This document shows positions 33,681-42,781 of a stretch of 64,000 bases of DNA, piece after piece. Where the stretch lies: assembly GCF_023516595.1 (NCBI RefSeq), contig NZ_JAMGBG010000041.1:117656-181655 (forward strand). Direction: 5' to 3'. The DNA is from Streptomyces neyagawaensis. Its GTDB lineage: Bacteria; Actinomycetota; Actinomycetes; Streptomycetales; Streptomycetaceae. The notes beneath the pieces were generated by a model. The model was not told the origin of the DNA. It worked only from the letters and a program-made list of their open reading frames with translations, and ran no database searches. The translations under genes were made by a program, and so were the position numbers. Numbering within the stretch: position 1 is the stretch's first letter; the number at the start of each line of letters is the position of its first letter.

Positions 33681-34682
33681 TCAGTACGCCAGCGAGCGGT
33701 CGACGGCGTCGAGCACCCGGTCCAGACCCGGCAGGTACTCCTCCTCGAGACGCGCCGGCGGATACGGGGCGTGGTACCCACCGACCCGGAGGACGGGGGC
33801 CTCCAGGTGGTAGAAGCAGCGCTCGGTGATGCGGGCGGCGATCTCGGCGCCCGAGCCGAAGAAGACCGGGGCCTCGTGGACCACGATCAGCCGGCGGGTC
33901 CGCTCCACGGACGCCTGGATCGTGTCGAAGTCCAGGGGGGACACCGACCGCAGATCCAGGACCTCCAGGGACTTGCCCTCCTCGGCGGCCGCGTCGGCGA
34001 CCTCCTGGCAGAGCTTCACCATGGGGCCGTACGCGGCGAGGGTGAGGTCCGTGCCCTCACGGACCACGCGGGCCTTGTGCAGGGGGCCGGGGATCGCGTC
34101 CGGGTTGACCTCGGCCTTGTCCCAGTAGCGGCGCTTCGGCTCGAAGAAGATCACCGGGTCGTCGCTCTGGATGGCCTGCTGCATCATCCAGTAGGCGTCC
34201 GACGCGTTCGACGGCGAGACCACCTTCAGGCCCGCGACATGCGCGAACAGCGACTCCGGGGACTCCGAGTGGTGCTCTACGGCGCCGATGCCGCCGCCGT
34301 AGGGGATGCGGACGACGACCGGCAGCTTGACCTTGCCCAGGGAGCGGGCGTGCATCTTGGCCAGCTGGGTGACGATCTGGTCGTACGCGGGGAAGACGAA
34401 GCCGTCGAACTGGATCTCGACCACCGGACGGTAGCCCCGCAGGGCGAGGCCGATGGCCGTGCCGACGATGCCCGACTCGGCGAGCGGGGTGTCGATGACC
34501 CGGTCCTCGCCGAAGTCCTTCTGGAGGCCGTCCGTCACCCGGAACACGCCGCCGAGCTTGCCGACGTCCTCGCCCATGACGAGGACCTTCGGGTCGGCTT
34601 CGAGGGCCTTGCGCAGCGATTCGTTGATCGCCTTGGCCAGCGCCATGTTCTTCGACGCCGATGTCGCGGTCTGCGTGGTCAT
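33681..34682 (-). CDS. Branched-chain 2-keto acid dehydrogenase E1 beta, first operon
   Basis: A 333-residue beta subunit of the thiamine-diphosphate-dependent E1 component, cytoplasmic, forming an alpha2-beta2 tetramer with the E1-alpha encoded two bases upstream. Family landmarks are VLVMGEDVGKLGGVFRVTDG, RVIDTPLAESGIVGTAIGLA, IPYGGGIGAVEHHSESPES (with the conserved His pair) and VPYPPA-like YHAPYPPARLEEEYLP at the end. The start at ATG 34682 is followed by MTTQTATSASK. The E2 gene begins 12 bases beyond its stop. Confidence 0.94.
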   Translation of the reverse strand: MTTQTATSASKNMALAKAINESLRKALEADPKVLVMGEDVGKLGGVFRVTDGLQKDFGEDRVIDTPLAESGIVGTAIGLALRGYRPVVEIQFDGFVFPAYDQIVTQLAKMHARSLGKVKLPVVVRIPYGGGIGAVEHHSESPESLFAHVAGLKVVSPSNASDAYWMMQQAIQSDDPVIFFEPKRRYWDKAEVNPDAIPGPLHKARVVREGTDLTLAAYGPMVKLCQEVADAAAEEGKSLEVLDLRSVSPLDFDTIQASVERTRRLIVVHEAPVFFGSGAEIAARITERCFYHLEAPVLRVGGYHAPYPPARLEEEYLPGLDRVLDAVDRSLAY

Positions 34683-34684
34683 CG

Positions 34685-35908
34685 CTACTTGCCCTCCTCT
34701 ACGTCCACGTCGGCGAACGACGCCTGGTACGCGGCGAACTGCGCGCGCTCCTCGTCCACCAGCGCGTGCCCGTCCGCGTACACGTTCTCGAAGATGGCGA
34801 AGTGGTCGGGGTCCGGCATGGCACGCACCACTTCGCGCACTCGCCTTCCCAACGCCTCGCTCTCCGCTTCGAGTTCCGCGAAGAATCCCTCGTTCGTGTC
34901 GGTTTCGGACTCGAGGTAGCTGCGCAGGCGCGCGATCGGGTCCTTCGCCTCCCAGGCCACCCGCTCGTCGTCGTGGCGGTAGCGCGTCGGGTCGTCGGAG
35001 GTGGTGTGGGCGCCCATGCGGTAGGTGTACGCCTCGACCAGGGTGGGGCCCTCGCCCCGGCGGGCGCGCTCCAGCGCCCACTTGGTGACCGCGAGGCAGC
35101 CCAGGACGTCGTTGCCGTCGACGCGGACGCCCGGGAAGCCGAAGCCCTGGGCGCGCTGGTACAGCGGGACGCGGGTCTGCTTCTCGGTGGGCTCGGAGAT
35201 CGCCCACTGGTTGTTCTGGCAGAAGAACACGACGGGGGCGTTGTAGACCGCGGAGAAGGTGAACGCCTCGGCGACGTCGCCCTGGCTGGAGGCGCCGTCA
35301 CCGAAGTAGGCGACGACCGCCGAGTCGGCGCCGTCCTTGGCGATGCCCATCGCGTAGCCCGTGGCGTGCAGCGTCTGGGAGCCGATGACGATCGTGTAGA
35401 GGTGGAAGTTGTTGCCGTTTGGGTCCCAGCCGCCGTTGTTCACGCCGCGGAACATGCCGAGCAGGTTGGTCGGGTCGACGCCGCGGCACCAGGCGACGCC
35501 GTGCTCGCGGTAGGTGGGGAAGACGTAGTCGTCCTCGCGGGTGGCGCGGCCGGAGCCGATCTGGGCGGCCTCCTGACCGAGCAGCGACGCCCACAGGCCC
35601 AGCTCGCCCTGGCGCTGCAGGGAGGTGGCCTCGGCGTCGAAACGACGGGTCAGCACCATGTCGCGGTACAGGCCGCGCAGCTCGTCATCGGTGATGTCGG
35701 CGACGAACGGGTCGTACTCCGCGTTCTTGACGCGCTTGCCCTCGGGCGTCAGCAGCTGGACGAGCTCGGGCTCGGTCCCGCCGGTCGTCTTCTTCGCAGT
35801 GGCGCGCCTGGTGCCGGTGGTGCCGGCCGCCTTGCTGCCGGTGCTGCCGGTCTTGCCTGCGGCGCTGCGTCGCGTCGTCTTGCGCGCGGCAGTGCTCTCC
35901 ACGGTCAC
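34685..35908 (-). CDS. Branched-chain 2-keto acid dehydrogenase E1 alpha, first operon
   Basis: A 407-residue alpha subunit of E1. The thiamine-diphosphate motif is AYFGDGASSQGDVAEAFTFS through to FFCQNNQWAI. The phosphorylation-loop region reads YRMGAHTTSDDPTRYRHDDE. The first 50 residues are a Lys/Ala/Thr/Gly-rich extension (AARKTTRRSAAGKTGSTGSK) absent from most E1-alpha proteins and from the second copy at 51.1 kb. GTG 35908 follows GGAGGAG. It is first in the operon, after a 441-base promoter region, and catalyses decarboxylation of the keto acids of valine, leucine and isoleucine. Confidence 0.94.
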   Translation of the reverse strand: MTVESTAARKTTRRSAAGKTGSTGSKAAGTTGTRRATAKKTTGGTEPELVQLLTPEGKRVKNAEYDPFVADITDDELRGLYRDMVLTRRFDAEATSLQRQGELGLWASLLGQEAAQIGSGRATREDDYVFPTYREHGVAWCRGVDPTNLLGMFRGVNNGGWDPNGNNFHLYTIVIGSQTLHATGYAMGIAKDGADSAVVAYFGDGASSQGDVAEAFTFSAVYNAPVVFFCQNNQWAISEPTEKQTRVPLYQRAQGFGFPGVRVDGNDVLGCLAVTKWALERARRGEGPTLVEAYTYRMGAHTTSDDPTRYRHDDERVAWEAKDPIARLRSYLESETDTNEGFFAELEAESEALGRRVREVVRAMPDPDHFAIFENVYADGHALVDEERAQFAAYQASFADVDVEEGK

Positions 35909-36102
35909 GTGTGCTCCTCCGTCGGTCCGGCCCCCGGGATTGCCGGTAGACCAGTGCGGCTCGCCTGATCCCGGAACCCGTGCACGGGGTGGGTGCCCTT
36001 GGCCGGGAACAGACGTGACAGGTGCCCCGGCGAGCGCCCTGCACGAGGCACGTTACCCAGTGCTCCACATTCCTGTGAAACCCCTATTGACCTGCGAGTT
36101 TC

Positions 36103-36116
36103 CTTGGATTTCCAAG
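36103..36116. promoter_or_regulatory. Perfect palindrome upstream of the first keto-acid dehydrogenase operon
   Basis: CTTGGATTTCCAAG is a 6+2+6 perfect inverted repeat about 195 bases upstream of the E1-alpha start. A further TCCAAG lies about 20 bases away. Its place suggests an operator; the regulator is not known. Confidence 0.45.
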
Positions 36117-36319
36117 TATTTCGGTACTAGGTGATCCAAGTAAGTCGCGCTCGTGGGGAAACACCTGCTGGTCACAGCACTGGTCACGGCCCGGCAGGGG
36201 GCCGGAACACGGGCACGTTATCCCGGCCACCCCGGCCACGGGAAGACTTCACTTTCGAGGGCCGTTAGGGGTGGGTCGCCCGTCCCCGTACGAACCCCGT
36301 ACGAAACCCCCAAACGGAA

Positions 36320-36343
36320 GAGGCCCCCGTGAAAGGGGGCCTC
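36320..36343 (-). terminator. Terminator after the kinase gene
   Basis: A perfect 9-bp stem (GAGGCCCCC and its complement) with a six-base loop starts seven bases past the minus-strand stop at 36350. Confidence 0.7.
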
Positions 36344-36349
36344 GATCCG

Positions 36350-37978
36350 TCACTCCTCGGCGCCGCCGGTGACACCGCTCGTCAGACCGCCGGCGTCGGC
36401 GCCACCGGTCTCCTCGTCCGGCGGCTGGCTGTCCGTGGGCTCCGGTTCCTGCGAAGTCGTCGGCTCCTCCTCCGGGGGCTCCTCGCTCGTCGGCTCCTCG
36501 GCCGGCTCGCTCTGCGTGGGCTTCTCACTGAAGCTCGGCGTCTGCGGGACCGAGGGCGAGTAGTTCTGGTTGTTCCCGGAGTCGGTGCTGCCGCCCGAGT
36601 CGTCCTGGCTCTCCTCGGCGCTCGGCGACTCGTCGTCCTTCTTGTCCTTGCTGGACGAGGAGGCCGACGGCGACTTGGTGACCTCGTTGCCGTTGCCGGT
36701 CTTCTCGCCGTTGCCGTTCAGCGCCAGGGCGACGCCCGCCGCGATGGCGATCACCGCGAGGACCGCGAGGATCCACAGCTTGCCGCGGCCGCTGCCCCGG
36801 TTGCCGCCGCCCTCGAAGCCGCCGTCGTCGCGCCCGCCGTAGCCGGGGAGGATCGGCTGCGGGATCTGCGAGGTGCCCTCGCCGGGGTGGGGCATGACGG
36901 TCGTCCCGGCCATCCCGCCCGGCGGAGTGTGCCGACCCTCGTGCATGGTGACGGGCCCGGTGTTCCAGGTGCCGGTGTGGCTGCCCTGGTCGTACAGCAT
37001 CTCCAGGCCGTACTGGACGAGGCCGCGCATCTCCTCGGCCGTCTGGAAGCGGTCGTCGGGCTCCTTGGCGAGGGAGCGCATGACGAGGCCGTCGAGCTCC
37101 GGCGGCGCCGCCTGGGCGACCTCGGAGGGCGGGACCGGGATGTCCTGAACGTGCTGGTAGACCACCGACAGCGGCGTTTCGCCGACGAAGGGCGGGCGCA
37201 GCGCCAGCAGTTCGTAGAGCAGGCAGCCCGTGGCGTAGAGGTCGGAGCGGTGGTCGACGGCCTTGCCGAGCGCCTGCTCCGGCGACAGGTACTGGGGCGT
37301 GCCCATGACCATGCCGGTCTGCGTCATCGTGGTGGACGCGCCGTGCAGGGCGCGCGCGATGCCGAAGTCCATCACCTTCACGGCGCCGTTGGTGGTGATG
37401 ATGACGTTGGCCGGCTTGATGTCACGGTGCACGATGCCGTGCTGGTGGGAGTAGGCGAGCGCCTCGAGGACACCCGAGACGATGATCAGCGCCTGCTCGG
37501 GGCCGGGCGCCTCGGCGTTGAGCAGCAGGTCACGGATGGTGCGGCCCTCGACCAGCTCCATGACGATGTACGGCACGGGGGTGCCGTTCACGACGTCCTC
37601 GCCGGAGTCGTAGACCGCCACGATGGAGTGGTGGTTGAGGCCGGCGACGGACTGCGCCTCGCGTGTGAAGCGGGCCTTGGAGACGGGGTCCTCGGCGAGG
37701 TCCGAGCGCAGCAGTTTGACCGCGACCGTACGACCGAGGCGTACGTCCTCGGCCGCGAACACCTCGGCCATGCCGCCCCGGCCCAGTCTGTGCGTCAGCC
37801 GGTAACGACCGTCGCCGACAAGCCCGCCGTTGCCCCACTGCTCCGGCGCATCTGACATTCCGCCGCCAGTCGCCTCGGGGTCGGACGGGCCCTGAGAGCG
37901 CTGCTGCTGTGCCATCAGTCCTCGCCGTCGTTTCTGCCCGCGGTCCGCGCGGTTCTTGTTACGGTCTCCGTCGGCCAC
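36350..37978 (-). CDS. Membrane-anchored serine/threonine protein kinase
   Basis: A 542-residue PknB-like kinase if GTG 37978 is used (GGAAGG seven bases upstream); ATG 37915 gives 521 residues with GAGGA. The kinase domain shows HRLGRGGMAEVFAAED, VAVKLL with the catalytic Lys, IVHRDIKPANVI, VKVMDFGIARAL and GTPQYLSPEQA. After a Gly/His/Pro linker comes one membrane helix (LWILAVLAVIAIAAGVALAL). The outside part is an acidic Ser/Glu/Pro-rich tail of about 130 residues without PASTA repeats. It is divergent from a second kinase. Confidence 0.92.
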   Translation of the reverse strand: MADGDRNKNRADRGQKRRRGLMAQQQRSQGPSDPEATGGGMSDAPEQWGNGGLVGDGRYRLTHRLGRGGMAEVFAAEDVRLGRTVAVKLLRSDLAEDPVSKARFTREAQSVAGLNHHSIVAVYDSGEDVVNGTPVPYIVMELVEGRTIRDLLLNAEAPGPEQALIIVSGVLEALAYSHQHGIVHRDIKPANVIITTNGAVKVMDFGIARALHGASTTMTQTGMVMGTPQYLSPEQALGKAVDHRSDLYATGCLLYELLALRPPFVGETPLSVVYQHVQDIPVPPSEVAQAAPPELDGLVMRSLAKEPDDRFQTAEEMRGLVQYGLEMLYDQGSHTGTWNTGPVTMHEGRHTPPGGMAGTTVMPHPGEGTSQIPQPILPGYGGRDDGGFEGGGNRGSGRGKLWILAVLAVIAIAAGVALALNGNGEKTGNGNEVTKSPSASSSSKDKKDDESPSAEESQDDSGGSTDSGNNQNYSPSVPQTPSFSEKPTQSEPAEEPTSEEPPEEEPTTSQEPEPTDSQPPDEETGGADAGGLTSGVTGGAEE

Positions 37979-38306
37979 GCTACAGCCTTCCCGCAAGGGG
38001 CCGGTCCGACTTGGGCGCGCGACCGCCAACGAGGGGGCTCGTGACGGATTCAAGGTGGATTCGGGGATTGACCGGCCATGAAACCCGCCCCGCGCGCACT
38101 CGTGCAAGTTCTGTGTACCGGGCGTACGCCCCCTGTAACGCTTCCGCGACGCTTCTTTCGCGTACGGTCACGGAACGGGCACCGCGCTTGACGTGTCAGT
38201 GCCCTCGGGCAGACTTGGCCGGGAATAGCACAAAGGATCACCAGGATCACCGATCGCGGACGCCACGTCGAGGGGCTCCGCGCGCGCCGATGGGGGACGC
38301 AGGAAG
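37979..38306. other. 328-bp divergent promoter region between two kinase genes
   Basis: The gap must hold promoters for both kinases. A TTGACG at 38188-38193 could be a -35 box for the plus-strand kinase, but no clean -10 follows at 17 bases. GGATCACC occurs twice near 38237-38252. I see no hairpin or small gene. Confidence 0.45.
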
Positions 38307-39950
38307 ATGAGCCAGGACGCCGCACAAGGCCGGTACGCGGGGCGTTCGCTCGCCGGCGGCCGCTATCAGCTGCGTGACCTGCTCGGCGAGGGCGGCATGG
38401 CATCCGTCCACCTCGCGTACGACTCTGTGCTCGACCGACAGGTCGCTATCAAGACACTTCACACCGAGCTCGGGCGTGAGCAGGCCTTCCGCGAGCGCTT
38501 CCGCCGCGAGGCGCAGGCCGTGGCGAAGCTCACCCACACGAACATCGTCTCGGTCTTCGACACCGGCGAGGACGACGTCGACGGCTTGACCACGCCGTAC
38601 ATCGTCATGGAGTACATCGAGGGCAGGCCGCTGGGCTCGGTCCTCGACGCGGACATCCAGCAGCAGGGCGCGATGCCCGCCGACAAGGCGCTGAAGATCA
38701 CCGCGGATGTGCTGGCGGCCCTGGAGATCAGCCACGAGATGGGCCTCGTCCACCGGGACATCAAGCCGGGCAACGTGATGATGACCAAGCGCGGTGTCGT
38801 CAAGGTCATGGACTTCGGCATCGCCCGCGCCATGCAGTCCGGTGTCACGTCGATGACGCAGACCGGCATGGTCGTCGGCACCCCGCAGTACCTCTCGCCC
38901 GAGCAGGCCCTCGGCCGCGGTGTCGACGCCCGCTCCGACCTGTACTCGGTCGGCATCATGCTGTTCCAGCTGACGACCGGGCGGCTGCCGTTCGAGGCGG
39001 ACTCTCCGCTGGCCATCGCGTACGCCCACGTCCAGGAGGAGCCGGTCGCTCCCTCCTCGATCAACCGTTCGCTGCCGCCGGCCGTGGACGCCCTCGTGGC
39101 CCGCGCGCTGAAGAAGAACCCGAACGAGCGGTTCCCGAGCGCCGAGGCCATGCGGGACGAGTGCCTGCGGGTCGCCGCCTCCCTCCAGCCCGTCGCGCCG
39201 AGCATCGTGCCGGGCGCCCAGACGTCGAACGGCGCCGGGGTGTCGTCGGCGGTCTTCCCGCCCATCGACCAGACGGGCACCCCGCAGTCGGGCAGTGTCC
39301 AGACGCCGTACCAGCCGCCGTCGACGGGCGGCTTCGGACACCCGACGCCCGCGCCGACCCCCGCCCCGTCGTACGGCTATCCGCAGCAGGGCGGGTACCA
39401 GACGCCGCCGCAGACCTCCGCGTACGCGCCGCAGCAGGGTGCGGCCACGCCGCCGCCGTACAACGTCACGCCGCAGCAGTCCTCCCTGTCGGCCGGGCAG
39501 TCCGGGGGCGGCAAGAGCAACAAGGGTGTCGTCATCGGCGCGATCGTCGTCTCGCTCGTCGCGATCGGCGGTCTGATCACGGCCCTGTCGCTGAACGGCA
39601 AGGACGACGAGGGCGGCAGCGGCGCCAAGGCGTCCTCCTCGCCGACCGTGGTCGAGGGACACAAGGGCCCCGACACGTCGAAGGTCGTCGAGACCACGGA
39701 GTGCACGGAGCCGGTGGAGTCCTACAACGACCCCGAGAAGGTCGAACTCCCGGACTTCACCTTCAAGAACATCGACTCGGTGAAGAAGTGCCTCCAGGCC
39801 GCGGGCTGGGAGTACGACACCAAGGACGTCAACGAGAACACGTACGGCGAGGGCACCGTCATGGAGCAGTACCCCTCGGCGAACGAGGACGTCGACCCCA
39901 AGCAGATGCCGACGATCGTCCTCAAGGTCTCCACGGGCAACCCGGCCTGA
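38307..39950 (+). CDS. Serine/threonine protein kinase with a PASTA domain
   Basis: A 547-residue PknB-like transmembrane kinase. Kinase motifs are DLLGEGGMASVHLAYD, VAIKTL, LVHRDIKPGNVM, VKVMDFGIARAM and GTPQYLSPEQALG. A Pro/Gln/Tyr-rich juxtamembrane linker follows (residues about 300-400), then one membrane helix (VVIGAIVVSLVAIGGLITAL), and one C-terminal PASTA-like domain (VELPDFTFKNIDSVKKCLQA to IVLKVSTG) that in relatives binds muropeptides. ATG 38307 follows GCAGGAAG. It is divergent from a kinase lacking PASTA, so the pair may sense different wall signals. Confidence 0.94.
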   Translation: MSQDAAQGRYAGRSLAGGRYQLRDLLGEGGMASVHLAYDSVLDRQVAIKTLHTELGREQAFRERFRREAQAVAKLTHTNIVSVFDTGEDDVDGLTTPYIVMEYIEGRPLGSVLDADIQQQGAMPADKALKITADVLAALEISHEMGLVHRDIKPGNVMMTKRGVVKVMDFGIARAMQSGVTSMTQTGMVVGTPQYLSPEQALGRGVDARSDLYSVGIMLFQLTTGRLPFEADSPLAIAYAHVQEEPVAPSSINRSLPPAVDALVARALKKNPNERFPSAEAMRDECLRVAASLQPVAPSIVPGAQTSNGAGVSSAVFPPIDQTGTPQSGSVQTPYQPPSTGGFGHPTPAPTPAPSYGYPQQGGYQTPPQTSAYAPQQGAATPPPYNVTPQQSSLSAGQSGGGKSNKGVVIGAIVVSLVAIGGLITALSLNGKDDEGGSGAKASSSPTVVEGHKGPDTSKVVETTECTEPVESYNDPEKVELPDFTFKNIDSVKKCLQAAGWEYDTKDVNENTYGEGTVMEQYPSANEDVDPKQMPTIVLKVSTGNPA

Positions 39951-39972
39951 CACCGGCCGCCCACCGACGGGG

Positions 39973-40005
39973 GAAGGGCCCGGCACTCCATGTGCCGGGC
40001 CCTTC
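39973..40005. terminator. Bidirectional terminator
   Basis: A perfect 14-bp stem starting GAAGGGCCCGGCAC with a five-base loop, between the convergent kinase (ends 39950) and bpa-like gene (ends 40053). Confidence 0.85.
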
Positions 40006-40052
40006 TCGTGCCTACGGTGGGGGGGTGTCTCGGGCCGCGTGGACCCGGGAGG

Positions 40053-40595
40053 CTAGAGGTACGGGCCGCCCGAGCGGCCGAGCGTGCGGGGGTCGTCGTC
40101 GCCTTCGGGGCCGCCGACGCCGGGGGGCAGGGCGCGCCGCATCTGCTCCAACTGGGCCCGGGCCGCCATCTGCTGCGCGAACAGCGTGGTCTGGATCCCG
40201 TGGAAGAGGCCTTCGAGCCAGCCGACCAACTGGGCCTGCGCGATCCGCAGTTCCGCGTCACTGGGGATCGCCTCGTCGGTGAAGGGCAGGGAGAGCCGTT
40301 CGAGTTCCTCGACCAGCTCGGGTGCCAGCCCGTCCTCCAGTTCCTTGACGGAGCTGGCGTGGATCTCCTTCAGCCGGGCCCGGCTCGCCTCGTCGAGGGG
40401 TGCCACCCGCACCTCCTCGAGCAGCTGCTTGATCATGCTGCCGATGCGCATGACCTTCGCGGGCTGTTCCACCATCTCCGTCACGGGAACCTCGCGGGAG
40501 TCCTCGTCTCCGCCACCGCCCACCGCCATTCCGTCCTGGCCCACGACCAGGATCTGGGGCTGTTCGGGCGATCGTTCGTTCCTCGGCATCTCCAT
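40053..40595 (-). CDS. Bacterial proteasome activator (Bpa/PafE-like)
   Basis: A 180-residue protein matching the bacterial proteasome activator family, which forms dodecameric rings that open the 20S proteasome without ATP. The core is a helical bundle: VVEQPAKVMRIG-like EMVEQPAKVMRIGSMIKQLL, PLDEASRARLKEIHASSVKE, and LRIAQAQLVGWLEGLFHGIQ. The C-terminus ends GGPYL, resembling the gate-opening GQYL tail of the mycobacterial protein. The first 35 residues are disordered. ATG 40595 follows GAGAG. It is convergent with the PASTA kinase; no proteasome genes are in the window. Confidence 0.88.
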   Translation of the reverse strand: MEMPRNERSPEQPQILVVGQDGMAVGGGGDEDSREVPVTEMVEQPAKVMRIGSMIKQLLEEVRVAPLDEASRARLKEIHASSVKELEDGLAPELVEELERLSLPFTDEAIPSDAELRIAQAQLVGWLEGLFHGIQTTLFAQQMAARAQLEQMRRALPPGVGGPEGDDDPRTLGRSGGPYL

Positions 40596-40829
40596 GCCGC
40601 CATTCTCTCGCACGCCTCCACCTCACCACCGTGGTGCCCCCGACGCAGGGTGATCCACCGTTCACGTACGAGGTCCGGACGTTCCGGGGGCGGGCGACGG
40701 CACTCTCGGCGGCTCCTGAGGGCTGGCGGGTTGCGCTCCGGGTCAATACGGCCGGCTCGTGGTCGCCGCCGGTCATCGGCAGGGTGAGGCCGAGATGCCG
40801 GGGTGTGGGGTGCGTGTGACGCTGAGGTC

Positions 40830-41255
40830 GTGGTTCCTCGACTCAGGCTCTGTTCGTCGCACGTGACGGGACTGGTCCTCGTCACGGGACTCCTCATGGT
40901 CCCGGTGGCGGGCACGGTGCCGTCCGTCCACGCGGCCGTCGAGCCGGCCCCCGGCTCATCCTGGGCGGGCAGCCGCGCGGGAGAGGGCCGGGAGCGCCCG
41001 GGACGCCCGGACGCGGGGCTCATGGACCCGGAGGACCTCTACGGGGCCTCCGAGGAGCCGACCGCGGCCCCGGACGACCCTGCGGGCACCGCGACCCCCG
41101 AGCCGTCGCGGCCCGCCGCCTCACCCGTCGGCCGAGCGGGCGCCGAAGCCGCCGAGGGACCCGTGCTGGAGGCTCTCGCCCTGGGCGGCGGTCTCATGCT
41201 GATGGGCATCGGCCTGGGCCTGGCCTTCGTGGGGCTGAGGATCCGGAGGGGCTGA
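40830..41255 (+). CDS. Small secreted/membrane protein with LPXTG-less C-terminal anchor helix
   Basis: About 141 residues. The N-terminus is a signal-like segment (TGLVLVTGLLMVPVAGTVPS followed by VHAAV). The middle is an acidic, Pro/Ala/Gly-rich stretch (ASEEPTAAPDDPAGTATPEP), and the end is a membrane helix with a basic stop (LGGGLMLMGIGLGLAFVGLR then IRRG). So it is probably an extracytoplasmic protein held at the membrane. I recognise no family. The start is unsure: GTG 40830 is used, and the frame opens at GTG 40803. Confidence 0.6.
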   Translation: MVPRLRLCSSHVTGLVLVTGLLMVPVAGTVPSVHAAVEPAPGSSWAGSRAGEGRERPGRPDAGLMDPEDLYGASEEPTAAPDDPAGTATPEPSRPAASPVGRAGAEAAEGPVLEALALGGGLMLMGIGLGLAFVGLRIRRG

Positions 41256-41490
41256 GGGGGGCGAGGCCGGGGCCGAGGGGGGCGAGGCCGGCCGTTCCGC
41301 CACGACGACCGCCACCCTGCACCGCCGGTCCGCGCCGCCACTCAGCCCGCGCACGGCGTGAGCGGCGGCGTCGACAGCGGCCTCCGTACAGCTCGTCGTA
41401 CGGCGTTCGAGTGGCTTGTACGGTCACTCGTACGGGCCATCCGCCCGCCGGCGCGGAGGAGCCGCCAGCGGGCGGAGGAGCCCCCAGCGG
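41254..41490. repeat. Two short tandem duplications in the convergent gap
   Basis: The gap between the secreted protein gene and the quinone oxidoreductase contains two 21-bp-spaced copies of GAGGGGGGCGAGGCCGG (41254, 41275) and two adjacent 19-bp copies of GCGGAGGAGCCNCCAGCGG (41453-41471, 41472-41490). No clear terminator hairpin was found between them. Confidence 0.7.
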
Positions 41491-41506
41491 GCACATCGGG
41501 GGACGG

Positions 41507-42487
41507 CTACGGCACCACCAGCACCACCTTGCCCACGTGGCCGCTGTCCTCCAGGACCCGGTGGGCCGTGGCCGCGTCGGGCATCGGGATCTCCCGGTCG
41601 ACGACGGGGACCACCCGGCCGGCGGCGACCAGCGGCCACACGTGCTCGCGTACGGCCGCGACGATGGCCGTCTTCTCCTCCAGGGGCCGGGCGCGCAGCG
41701 AGGTCGCGCTGATGGCGGCCCGCTTGGCAAGGAGCGCCCCGATGTTCAGCTCGCCCTTGACTCCGCCCTGCATGCCGATGATGGCGAGACGGCCGTTGAC
41801 GGCGAGGACCCGGACGTTGCGGTCGAGGTACTTCGCCCCCATGTTGTCGAGGATGACGTCGGCCCCCTTGCCGTCGGTGGCCTTGCGGACCTCCTCGACG
41901 AAGTCCTGCTCGCGGTAGTTGATCAGGATGTCCGCGCCGAGCTCGGCGCACCGGCGGAGCTTCTCCTCGGTGCCGGCGGTGACGGCGACCTTCGCGCCGA
42001 CCGCCTTCGCCAGTTGGATGGCCATCGTGCCGATGCCGCTGGAGCCGCCGTGGACGAGGAGGGTCTCGCCCGGACGGAGGTGGGCGATCATGAAGACGTT
42101 CGACCAGACCGTGCAGACCACCTCGGGCAGCGCGGCCGCCCTGTTGAGGTCGAGGCCGGAGGGGACGGGCAGCAGCTGGCCGGCCGGGACGGTGACCTTC
42201 TCCGCGTAGCCGCCGCCCGCGAGCAGCGCGCACACCTCGTCGCCGACGTTCCATCCGGACACACCGGGCCCGATCGCCGCGATACGTCCGGAGCATTCCA
42301 GGCCGGGGTAGGGGGAGGCGCCCGGTGGCGGGTCGTAGAAGCCCTGCCGCTGGAGCAGATCGGCGCGGTTCACCGCGCTCGCCGCCACCTCGACGAGCAC
42401 TTCGCCCTCGCCGGGCTCGGGGTCGGGGACCTCGTCCCACACCAGGGCCTCGGGTCCACCGGGTTCGGGAATCGTGATCGCATGCAT
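41507..42487 (-). CDS. NAD(P)H:quinone oxidoreductase (zeta-crystallin type)
   Basis: A 326-residue medium-chain dehydrogenase/reductase without zinc ligands, of the quinone oxidoreductase (PIG3/QOR) type. It starts MHAITIPEPGGPEALVWDEV. The catalytic-domain loop reads SAVNRADLLQRQGFYDPPPG, and the nucleotide-binding motif is LLVHGGSSGIGTMAIQLAKA. It should reduce quinones by one electron using NADPH in the cytoplasm. The length fits the family. It stands alone, divergent from the second ABC exporter operon. Confidence 0.93.
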   Translation of the reverse strand: MHAITIPEPGGPEALVWDEVPDPEPGEGEVLVEVAASAVNRADLLQRQGFYDPPPGASPYPGLECSGRIAAIGPGVSGWNVGDEVCALLAGGGYAEKVTVPAGQLLPVPSGLDLNRAAALPEVVCTVWSNVFMIAHLRPGETLLVHGGSSGIGTMAIQLAKAVGAKVAVTAGTEEKLRRCAELGADILINYREQDFVEEVRKATDGKGADVILDNMGAKYLDRNVRVLAVNGRLAIIGMQGGVKGELNIGALLAKRAAISATSLRARPLEEKTAIVAAVREHVWPLVAAGRVVPVVDREIPMPDAATAHRVLEDSGHVGKVVLVVP

Positions 42488-42781
42488 GAGGGGACGCTAC
42501 TCCTCGCCCCTCCGCCTCTCCCAGGGTGCCCGGGGAGTACGCCGACCACGCCGGTCACTCTCTCACCTCGCCCGGCGCGCCCTCGCCACCCGAGGACCCA
42601 GCCAGGACCACCGCCGCCGTACGCGGCGGCCGCCGCGACGGCGGAAATAGGGGTGCGTTCGATCCCCGTGGGAGGGACCGTGGAGAAATCACGCCCACGC
42701 GGCCGATGAGTTCCGACGGAACCGGCGGTCTCCCCTTGCGTAGCCCCGGACACGAGCCCTGTACGCGGAAGGATCTCAGAC

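Larger units (their letters stand above)
35909..36349. other. 441-bp intergenic region between the bkd-like operon and a kinase gene
   Basis: The gap holds the promoter of the E1-alpha operon, a perfect palindrome CTTGGA-TT-TCCAAG at 36103-36116 with another TCCAAG at about 36134-36139, an AT-rich patch around 36060-36140, and the kinase terminator at 36320-36343. No small gene is evident. The palindrome may bind the operon's regulator. Confidence 0.55.
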
